DNA from: Gnetum montanum
Taxonomy: Eukaryota > Streptophyta > Gnetopsida > Gnetales > Gnetaceae
Assembly (NCBI GenBank): GCA_015680685.1
Contig: MNCI01029448.1
Coordinates: 8,673 to 39,197 of the forward strand
Reading direction: 5' to 3'
Length of the DNA: 30,525 nt
The notes below the pieces were generated by a model. The model was not told the origin of the DNA. It did no database searches and was given only the letters and a program-made list of their open reading frames with translations. This document shows, one piece after another, positions 21,555 to 30,036 of this stretch. The position numbers and the translations under genes were made by a program. Position 1 is the stretch's first letter. Every line of letters begins with the position of its first letter.

Positions 21555-22232
21555 TGATGAAATACTTGTTGTCATAGATTATGATATCGTATCACAATAT
21601 CATAGATATAATATCTCAACATATATTTTTGTAGATATGATATAGTGGGATATGGCCATACTTATAAATACAAGCCCATCAACACATTGAAAACAAGTTT
21701 AAGCCAAACACATAGTGAAATTCTTATAGTTTGTTTTTTTGAAGTTAGAGTTAGTTGTGAATGCCCATAGTGTGGTGAATTATAGTTGCATGACATCTTT
21801 ATTCAAGTGGATTATTCCTAGAAGAAATTCATGAATGATAATAAATATAAAGATTGTTTTTCATCATTGCAACATCTCACATACAGTAGATTTACTTTCC
21901 ATATAGTTTACTTTTACCAAGTCATGTACTATTCCAATGTTCATTGGTAAGGAAGAATGACTATGATTAGTTTTGAGCTTAAAGTATAATTGTTTGGTAA
22001 CCCAATAGCGACTTTGCTTAATTTTCTCAATAGTAAAGTTACTTGGTAATCCCAATAATAATTACATTAGCCTAGGATGTGTACGGAAAACCTTGAATGG
22101 ATAATTATTGCCATAGGCTAGAGTAGCCTTACATTTTTGTTATATTTAGAGGTAGAAATTTCATTCACTTTCATTATGTCTACACCTAGCATACTTAAGA
22201 GCCAACCAACATTATTTTATCATATACCTCAC
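21555..22232 (+). repeat. LTR of element E, interrupted by element F
   Basis: Begins TGATGAAATACTTG after a polypurine tract. U3 holds repeated gatatcgtatcacaatatc-like words (21579-21650), TATA box 21663-21670, and tttggtaacccaata (21993-22007) and cttggtaatcccaata (22042-22057). It breaks at tcatatacctcac, which aligns with tcatacacctcac inside LTR F (22863-22875), so it is cut about 180 bp before its end. Confidence 0.75.
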
Positions 22233-22274
22233 TGATGAGTTATCATTTGGTTGGTCGCAATATCGTAGCCTAGA

Positions 22275-22300
22275 TGCGATATCGTATACACAATATCGCA
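22275..22300 (+). repeat. U3 hairpin dyad in 5' LTR F
   Basis: tgcgatatcg - loop - aatatcgca. Near-palindromic 26 bp, 16 bp upstream of the TATA box; counterpart at 30074-30099. By my count the 3' LTR version fits the reverse complement of this one better (23/26) than the direct orientation (19/26). Confidence 0.6.
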
Positions 22301-22315
22301 GCCTGTCTCCTCATC

Positions 22316-22323
22316 TATAAATA
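22316..22323 (+). promoter_or_regulatory. TATA box of 5' LTR F
   Basis: tataaata in 'ctcatctataaataagaggtag', a stretch identical in the 3' LTR (30115-30122). Likely positions the element's transcription start at the beginning of R. Confidence 0.75.
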
Positions 22324-23052
22324 AGAGGTAGAAAGATCTTGTAGGCATTTTTTAGAGTTATTAAGTTTAAGTTTTCAATAAGTTTTTAGTAATTTTCCTC
22401 TCAACCCTTTTCTTCTAGTGCATGCCCATAGTGTGATGATTGTAATTGTATAGCATCCTTATTCGAGTGTGACGTACTTGGACACGCACATGACCAAAAA
22501 TAAAGATCAAGATTACTTCATCATTGCAGCATTCACTTAGTTTAATTATTTAATTTTTATTCTTATTTATTACTTTCATAGTTAACATATCTTTACCCTA
22601 AACTCCTATTAAACACGGAATGAGTACAACTTGATCACGAGCATTTAAGTGTGACTACTTGGTAACCCAGTGACATACATAGGATCTGCGCTTGGTAATC
22701 CCAGTAGTAGTCATGCACAAGGTCCAAGATGTGTATGGATGATTAAGGAATAGATGCTCATCATGCTTAGGCTAGTTAGATTCTCTCTCACTCTCTCCCT
22801 CTCCTAGTTAGTCAATATTATTTACCATCATACCCAGGAGTAGCATTAGTGTAGGAACACATCATACACCTCACTCTGGACTAAACCATACATGACAAAG
22901 CTAATACTAGTCTAGGTGGGAAGACAGCAAACTATGATCTAAGAGTAACTATCTAGATACAACAACTAGCCCCTCTACAGAGTTTGACTGGATCATGCGT
23001 GAAAAGCTTGTATTCGTATGGTTAAGTGTAGGGGTACCTCGCCACTCATCAT

Positions 23053-23070
23053 TGGCACCGTTGCTAGGGA
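23053..23070 (+). other. Primer binding site, tRNA-Asp type (element F)
   Basis: tggcaccgttgctaggga, 15 of 18 matches to the complement of a plant tRNA-Asp 3' end (TGGCGCCGTTGCCGGGGA). All three differences are transitions. It lies one base after the LTR end. Confidence 0.88.
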
Positions 23071-23191
23071 TGGTGCTAGTTATCTAGATTAGTTATATCA
23101 TACAAGGTCACTGTATAGGAATTAATGATATACCTTTAGGAAGAAATAATTACAAAAAGTCACATGTAAATTCACACACAATTGCACAACC

Positions 23192-25197
23192 ATGCCTCTC
23201 CTACAAGACTACGATAATGCCATATCTAGTGAGGAAATTCATTGGATAACCAACAAATTATATGACAATGAAGATTGGAGTACACAACCCGAAGCGGGGG
23301 TTTCTTATAAACGTAAACGAAGGCAGCATTTTTCCAACACATGAAAGCATAACTTACTCGATGATGATGAACCCCTACTGGCCACTACAAGCCTAAGGTA
23401 AATACAAGAGGCTATTCAAATCTCCTGTAGGCATCGTAAAGAGAGCCGCCTACCCAGGCTTGATTTAAACAGCTTTCCCAATTTTTCGGGAGGTTATGAC
23501 TTAGATCCGCAACAACATTTATAAGCCTTCTACGATGCCTATGCATGGAACAACATTGATAACGATTGGCAAAAGCTCAAGCTCTTTCCTATGACACTCG
23601 TTGGCCAAGCAAAATTATGGTATAGATCGTTAAAACCAAATTCACTATGATGTTGGCCAACAATGATAGAACTCTTTAACGAAAGATATCAAACCTACGC
23701 AAGAGTGTCGGCCTTAAGGAAACAAATCCAAGAGTGGAAACAAGCACAACATGAACCCTTGAACATGGCCTTAGAAAGATATTATGCACTGTTAAACAAC
23801 TATCCAGGCCATGAGTTCTCCGAGGAAAGGCTAATGTACCATATCATTGATGGGCTTCGTGATGCAACAAGAGAAACCCTAGGGATGTATGCCCAAGGTC
23901 AACTATACGAACTACAAACCCATCAATTCCAAGAGCTTATTAAGTAGGTAGCAAAAGAAGAAGGAGAAATGGCTAGATGGGAGAGTGTTGAAAAATATCA
24001 ATGAGATCAAAATCTCAACTTAATAGAGGTCCATAATCATAAAAAGGAGAAATCAACCGATCTCAAGGAGGAAGAACCATCTTTGCCAATACAACAATCA
24101 TTAGTAAAAGTTGAGGCAAAGATCAATAAGATGTTGGAATGGACGCATAAAAAGTGTGGAGAATATATCAATCTTATTGGAGATGAAGTTTTGACAACCC
24201 GAGAAGCAGGACAAAGTATCATTAGATAATCAGAAAGAAGGGATGAAGAAAATAAGAGCTTAACTACCAATCATACGTATGAACGTAACATTTTCCTGTA
24301 CGATCACCCCAAGGGCAAATGCCCAATCTTGTTACATTTATATGAGCATTGGGGAAGCACATTACACCCAGAGTTCATACAGAGATACTGTGTTTGATCA
24401 TAGTGGCAACAATCCTAGTCGTGGGAGAATCCATTCCTAAACTAGATACACCCTTCAGATCATCCAAATCTAAATGTGTATCTAGTCCAACATCCTATTT
24501 CTCCGACTGGGTCAACATACTCTATCTTGCTGCATTATCATCCTCCTCAATACTATCAGCCCATGTCCTCAACACAACCACCGCCTTTTGTACCTTACAC
24601 TTCTCCTAAATTTTAACATTCTCATCCTTTCCCTCCTTCTACATCACCACCAACTGTTCCTGAAGTGTCTACACCACAACAACAACCCATGAATGTTACT
24701 TGTGCTACTATTTCCAAAAGTAGTGAGAGACCTCCTCAACATCAAAGGTGTCCATTCTTTAGACATGACCATAGGAAGGGACAACATAGTTCAAAGGCCA
24801 TTGCATTCTCCAACTCAGAACAAGTCCAACACTATGGTGCATCCTTCTCTTCGAACCCAATGCCTCGTGTCACTTCATCAAGGACACCAATTAACACTCC
24901 ACCAACCATACGGCCCAATGAATACAACCATGGAGAGAGACATCCTGATCCTTGCATACCATCTTATGGTCTCAAGTATCATAGTGGGTCAACTCTTTAC
25001 TCGAGAACCACATTTTATAAATTGCCCCACTATGCTTACTATACTTAGGTGTGTGAACCCCAATGGGGTAAGTATGATCAAGTTTCAATATTTCCAACAT
25101 GTTTATTAATCCTCACCATGCTCAAACGTTTAGTTATGGGGGATATCCCCCATTCTACTAACAAGCAGGATTAATGACTACTTTTCATTTTCTTTAA
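23192..25197 (+). pseudogene. gag pseudogene of element F
   Basis: Capsid-type Gag. ATG at 23192 is the first in-frame start after the primer site (MPLLQDYDNAISSEEIHW). A single frame can be followed to 25048, about 619 codons, with about a dozen internal stops but no frameshift; a frame change then restores the tail ('INPHHAQTFSYGGYPPFY') to a stop at 25195-25197. Gag core about codons 92-250: 'FPNFSGGYDLDPQQHL', 'KLWYRSLKPNS', 'IELFNERYQTYARV', 'IIDGLRDATRETLGMYAQG'. A Glu/Lys-rich region follows, then 'YDHPKGKCPILLHLYEHWG', a Pro/Tyr/Ser-rich tail, and 'QRCPFFRHDHRKGQ' near codon 518. No CCHC zinc knuckle, protease or RT follows. Confidence 0.88.
25130..25145 (+). promoter_or_regulatory. 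Internal polypurine-like motif at gag end (element F)
   Basis: tttagttatgggggat, overlapping the gag C-terminus; close to ttagttatggggata before LTR E and tcagtcatgggggta before the 3' LTR of F. Candidate extra plus-strand priming site. Confidence 0.4.
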
Positions 25198-26540
25198 TTT
25201 TACAACTTTTTGTTTTCCAGTTTTTCATTTTCCAATTTTTTGTTTTATCTTTTTGGGTTTTTCTCTTTTTATTTTTTCATAAGTAATCTCATCTACAAAT
25301 AAAACACTCATGTGACTCACTGGTTGAGGTGTGTCCTATGTTATCAAGTCTCGAATGATCAATTATTTGGACAGTGAGCCCATTACACCTACTCATCCAT
25401 TCTACAAATAAGAGGTTATATTTGAGGGTACAGTGATATTCTTGACATTCTTAAAAATTAAAACTAATTTTGTGTTCATTGTACCTAGAGTGAAGAAGGA
25501 TGGACCAAGAGGGAATGATTAGGGTGTGACATCAAGGGGACTTACGGATTCTCTTTGGTGACGTCTATGAGAGTTATCATGCAACGTGGTTGTACTATGA
25601 TCCTTGTAGATCTAACACAAAATGGAAGTAAGAGTAATCAAAAGGCACTTAAAAATCCAATGTTATTTTAGGGGGTCCCACTAGAAAGGCATGCACCCAT
25701 GCTTGAAGGTTGGCAGCTTCTCTGGATTCAGCAATCGAAAAAAAAAAGAAAAAACAACAACAACAAAGAAAGTGCCACAAAGAAAAAATCACTCCTCCCT
25801 TGAATAAAATGCCAAGTGATCATACGCCTTGTTGTTCTGGTACACTCATAGTCGCTCATCATGGGATGAAACAATGTGGTGTCACTGATCAAAGGAATGG
25901 ACTTGGTCCTGATCTTGGAACGATGGGTTAATGACACATTAATCATGTTGTGCATGTAGGATTCATTGTGCCCTGGGTCAGTTACCTCATGTCCCAATCT
26001 CTACAATCCCTTCTATACCCTGTCTCATCTCGTTGTTCATGTAATTGTAACTCATGTCTTGTGTAGTGTAGAATTTCGACCTCATTCCAGTGATACTTAC
26101 ATGTGTGTGTTTTGTGGAACCAACGTGGATTACATTTAACCCTTCGAGTGCCCACGGACACTTTTAAGTGTGGTTACGCAAGGGCATTATAGGTTGGAAC
26201 CTACTTTGGGGAGGACCCACTTGCGTAATTTTTTTTTAATTTGCACTCATAACACATCTTCCACACACCATCTATTACCCTCAGCATATTTTCAACGATA
26301 TTTTTCCCTTATAACTATCCCTTTGAATTCCAACGTTCCTATGAACCATCACATGGCCTTTTTCTCTCCCATACCACTCAAGGTCCTTATTGATCAATTC
26401 CACCCACACATAATTATTCATGCCTTCAAAATTAGTTAAATTACCCTAGAACCCTTTAACACTTGTCCACATGTCCTTAGTTTCCATCATTCATTTCAGA
26501 AACATCTTCAAAATTCGATATATTCCCATGATATTGCGTC
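25198..26540 (+). repeat. Conserved post-gag noncoding block of element F
   Basis: Starts with a T-rich stretch (to 25280), then matches D and C: 'gggtgtgacatcaagggga' (25522-25540), 'ccactagaaaggcatgcacccatgcttgaagg' (25678-25709), 'atggacttggtcctgatctt' (25897-25916), and the 99-bp segment at 26131-26229. Short ORFs here are not conserved among copies. Function unknown; could hold packaging or expression signals. Confidence 0.65.
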
Positions 26541-26548
26541 ACAAAAAC

Positions 26549-26594
26549 CTATATATACATTATCCCCCTCCCCCCGCCCTCCCCCCTCCCCTCC
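26549..26594 (+). promoter_or_regulatory. Possible internal promoter: TATA-like motif plus C-rich patch
   Basis: ctatatatacat (26549-26560) is followed at once by a C-rich run (26564-26594) of five or six C-blocks. Plant core promoters often pair a TATA box with a pyrimidine patch. The next ORF with coding character is ORF2, 460 bp downstream. The TATA word is identical in D (20230-20241). The opposite strand of the C run has G-quadruplex potential. Promoter function is inferred. Confidence 0.4.
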
Positions 26595-26750
26595 ACACCA
26601 CTTGCCATCATTTTCAATTATTCACATGGGGGATTTTTTCAAATTTCTCTCTACAACTTATGATTGCACATCCCTTGCTTTCATACCTATATCTCATTCC
26701 ATGGTCCTCCAATTTTCATTCCGTCTGAACCTATTTGAACCCAGAGTGTT

Positions 26751-26770
26751 CAACTTAGTCATGGGGGAGA
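26751..26770 (+). promoter_or_regulatory. Internal polypurine-like motif before ORF2 (element F)
   Basis: caacttagtcatgggggaga, identical over 20 bases to element A 550-531 (minus strand) and like the 3' polypurine tract at 30021-30036. Confidence 0.5.
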
Positions 26771-26989
26771 GGCACACGCTGAATAGTGCATAATGTTTTT
26801 GGAATTTTTCATCTCCCAAAGGACATTATCAAGGGTAATTAGTTATAACATTAAGGATAAATGTGCCAAAAATAATTTTATCCCCTTAGTTACATTGGAA
26901 AAATAGATTTGGAAATTACCTAAGCAAAGAGAATTAAATATTATAATCTTTTGGAAAACATCACATGGAGATAAAACAAATTCATTAAG

Positions 26990-27056
26990 GTAAGAAGTAA
27001 GGTATAACCTAACCTTGGTAACAACCTTACTAATGATGGGTCCCATGTGATTGCAG
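26990..27056 (+). other. Putative intron or splice acceptor before ORF2
   Basis: A donor-like aag|gtaag (GT at 26990), a branch-site-like ttactaat (27027-27034) and an acceptor gattgcag| ending at 27056, with the ORF2 ATG immediately after. The 67-bp distance is short for a plant intron, so the acceptor may instead pair with a donor far upstream in the leader. Known Athila-type third ORFs have been reported to use splicing, which makes this plausible but unproven. Confidence 0.35.
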
Positions 27057-29845
27057 ATGGCCTCAAAATGTGGACAACAGGAAGGTCCTGCTCAAGGTGG
27101 GAGTAAACGACCTAGGAGAGGTGGATAAGTTCCTACCAGAAAGCATATAGAGCAGGAGGAATAATCATTTAGCATCCACCAAGAGGACCCTACTACTATA
27201 TAATCAAGGTAGGCAGAAGGAGGAGCTGCGGCAACGCCTGAATAGGGACAACATCTCACGTTGTCCCAGGATTGTGTCTAGGCTATCCATGAAAGGTCCA
27301 TATTCACTGCAGTGATTGTGAAATTAAATTTTGAATCTTTCACAGAGTTTTCTTTAGAGGCTATTAGGGACCACCTCAAAGGGTCCCCATTATGGCCTAT
27401 CCTCTCTAAAAGCAGTGCCTGGTACTTAGGGGAAATGTACCAATTTTTTCATAATAGAGAATAAGGCACCATGGTTAACATTTGTGGTGTGATAGTCAAT
27501 TTCTCTATTTAGGCCATTTCAAAAGTCTTAAACCTTCCAAATACAAGGCCAAAGGTTGCTTAGTTTTCTACCCATTCAAACCCTAATGCGCAACAAGTTT
27601 GGTTGGAAAGAGCGTATGGCAAGGAGGATAAGATGTTTTGAGAGTTGACAACGAAAGAGAGGATCTATTTTAAAATAGGGACTTATCACCACTTTTCCAC
27701 AAAGGGCTTAAAAAGAATTTCAACATATGCAGCAAGAGGATGTGTAGTGTTGATGGGAAAGATTAATGCTAACCTACCTCATATATATTTTACAGAGATC
27801 TTGAGGTGGTTTGAAGAACGGAAGATAAGGAAGCTTGCATTACCCTTCCCTTCTCTTATCAGGAAGCTATGAAGACATGCTAGCATCAGAGAATATACCA
27901 ATGATATCCTCCAAAAAGCCCAAAATGCTTTATACGCTAAACTACTAAAGCCACCAACCGCAAGGAAAATCACTAGTGAGACGCTGGGACCAGAAAAAAA
28001 AAGGAAAAAATGGTAGGGCTAGCAGCAACTCAACTTGTAGGACCCAACCAACTTCCAAGTACAGGACCTAGCCAACAACAAGAAGTAGGGCCTAGCATGG
28101 GCCAGGATCAACCATCGCCACTGCAAGATTACAGACTGTCGATGAGCCATCTTAGGGCCATCACTGAGACGGTTAGTTGGGGAAGTCATGATGATGAAAA
28201 TCTCTTTCATGTCATCAACGATGTCATACAGCCCATGGTTTCTTTGGATCACGCAAGGGGTGAAGTGTCCATCCATACAGGAGGAGGGGAGAGCACTTGG
28301 TCACAACAGATCTCAGGGAACGTTGCATCTTTTCAAGTGCAATTAGAAACTGGTGAAGGGGTCATAGTGATGGTCATGTAGCATTAGGATGCAACAAGAG
28401 CCGCAGAAGTGGTCACAAATCACATTAAGGAATCATTCAATGTACCTGTTATGCCACCAACAGATCTTACAGGAGCATGGGATGCTCAAACTCTGGTCGA
28501 AACCTCAATGACTCCTGCAGAACATGAGGATGTACTTGATCGATTACTACAAATAAGATAGGTAATGATGTCCCTGCTTGACATCCCTCAAGATGTTACG
28601 GTAATTCAATCAAACCTCATTTCCACCAAGGGGAAGTTGCTCTTGACAGAGATGAGGGTTGGGCACGTTGAAGCAGAGGTGCAAAAATTGCAAGAAAGGC
28701 TCGTAGCCCTACAAGCAGCATAGCAAAATCCTTCACAATTTGTTCTCACAGACTAGCTTGATACTTTCAAAATTGAGCAATTGACCAAACTATTGATGGA
28801 GAATAAGAAGGTGGCAGAAGAAAAAGAGAAGGCTGTTTGGGATGCCTCTACAACACAAACGCAAACTTATGCACATACCAAGGCACTCAAGGCCTTACAA
28901 GAGGAAAACAAGTAGCTTGTTGCTAACAACCTTCAATTGACCTCTGTGGAAAAGCAAAAGAATGTTCTCAAAGAAAATTTTTAGCAATTATGAGAACAAC
29001 TCATCCAGGTCAACCAGGACATGAGTTGTTTAGCTAGGGAAAATCGAACCCTCTCAATGGAGGAGGTGCACACCATCTGTCAGAAGATGGATATCGAAAT
29101 AAGTGTGTGGTAGAATGAGGCTAAATAGCATGAAAAGTTAAAGAAGCACTTTTAGGACCAGGTGGGGATGCATAAACAGATCATTGAGAAGGAGATCCAT
29201 ATGGCTAAGGCCCACATCAATGCTATCAGTGCTCAACACACTGATTGGCAAGCCATATTGGACACATATGCATTTGCCCACCAAGCGGAAGGTAAGAACC
29301 AAAACCTGCAAATCCAAAACCTTACAGAATACATGGGAGTTGGCAAACCTGCGGTATGCCGACCTTGCCATGTTAATAGCAAGGCGCCTGAGAATAGAGC
29401 TTGAGCAACAAGTAGCCACCACCTACATCAAATATGAAACAGAATTTGCAAAACGCAAGAAGATATTACAAAAATTAGAGATTGCAAATTCTAAACTTGA
29501 GGTGGTTAAAGCAAGCTACCAGGGACAAAAAGGTGTCACAACATACTTGGCTCAATGACTTGCAGATTTTCAAGAATACAGAGATAAAGCTAGAGCCTAC
29601 GAGGAGGAACAATGGGTGTTGCGGCTTGGTATGTCAAGGCAAATAAAATGTTTTCGCAACTACCCTGCCCATGGGAGGTGCCAACTCCATCAAACATTGG
29701 AACATTAGCATGGACGGCACAGGATCCTTGAACCAAAGAGGAGAAACTCTCGGCCATACTTCAACGCCATCAAGTCCCAAGACCTGGAGCACAAGATAAG
29801 GGAAAGGCACCCATGGAGGAGCCACCACCACTAGGAACTACATGA
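27057..29845 (+). pseudogene. ORF2 of element F: globular domain plus long coiled coil
   Basis: About 930 codons, unassigned. ATG at 27057 follows an acceptor-like site. Frame one (27057 to about 28000) begins Gly/Arg/Lys-rich ('MASKCGQQEGPAQGGSKRPR'), then a globular region (about codons 80-300): 'NFESFTEFSLEAIRDHLKG', 'WYLGEMYQFFHNRE', 'GVIVNFSI', 'ISKVLNLPNTRP', 'YFKIGTYHHFSTKGL'. This pattern recalls the 'putative plant transposon protein' or ATHILA ORF-1 families (inference). An A-run near 27992-28010 shifts the frame. A Gln/Pro/Ser linker follows ('QLPSTGPSQQQEVGPSMGQD'), then a Lys/Glu/Gln/Leu-rich coiled coil from about 28560 to 29630 with two more frame changes near 29330 and 29640. 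The tail 'LPCPWEVPTPSNIGTLAW' leads to 'EEPPPLGTT' and TGA. No membrane segments or signal peptide seen. Many stops replace likely Gln codons. Confidence 0.75.
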
Positions 29846-30020
29846 GTTCCATCAATTTTGTAGCTATAGGATTTTCTTTCGCATTCTTTGTGTTGTGTCT
29901 CAATTTTGTTTTAATTCCACACTGCGGCATGAACCCATTCTCACTTGTCAATAATCCCATACCTATCTACTGTGTAATCAATGGAGCTTGTTCTCACTGT
30001 AACTTGAGGATGATTTTTCA
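29846..30020 (+). other. 3' untranslated region of element F
   Basis: Noncoding, ending with 'aacttgaggatgatttttca', a phrase kept before LTRs C, D and E and common before LTRs in plant Ty3/Gypsy elements. The short ORF within it has no match in the E and C counterparts. Confidence 0.6.
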
Positions 30021-30036
30021 TTCAGTCATGGGGGTA
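30021..30036 (+). promoter_or_regulatory. 3' polypurine tract of element F
   Basis: ttcagtcatgggggta directly before TGATGAGT of the 3' LTR; expected primer for plus-strand DNA. Confidence 0.85.

Larger units (their letters stand above)
21148..22232 (+). mobile_element. Element E: 3' end fragment with interrupted LTR
   Basis: Contains the last codons of ORF2, the 3' untranslated region, polypurine tract ttagttatggggata (21540-21554) and an LTR from 21555 cut at 22232 by the start of element F. The left side is fused to LTR D with no visible boundary signal. Confidence 0.7.
22233..23051 (+). repeat. 5' LTR of element F (819 bp)
   Basis: Starts TGATGAGT and ends ACTCATCA, a perfect 8-bp terminal inverted repeat. 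U3 has cgatatcg-type palindromic words (22258-22301), TATA box tataaata 22316-22323, possible poly(A) signal aataaa 22499-22504, and the pair cttggtaacccagtg (22658-22672) / cttggtaatcccagta (22691-22706). The 3' LTR repeats its first ~520 bp with high identity, lowest in U3. Confidence 0.92.

Noticed and set aside
23053-23070. tRNA-Asp-like sequence
   Set aside because: Only the 18 bases complementary to the tRNA 3' end are present; a primer site, not a tRNA gene. The same holds at 4862-4879.
24746-24790. Cys/His motif in F gag as a zinc knuckle
   Set aside because: The segment has one Cys and a few His residues ('CPFFRHDHRKGQHSS'), without the CCHC spacing; the C copy does not restore it.
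25728-25997. Minus-strand ORF of 89 codons and overlapping plus ORF 25710-25931
   Set aside because: Both fall in the conserved noncoding block, run through an A-rich insertion unique to F, and are not kept in C or D.
27057-29845. ORF2 as an envelope-like protein
   Set aside because: Position fits the Athila env-like ORF, but no signal peptide, transmembrane segment or furin-like site is visible; the coiled coil alone is not enough.
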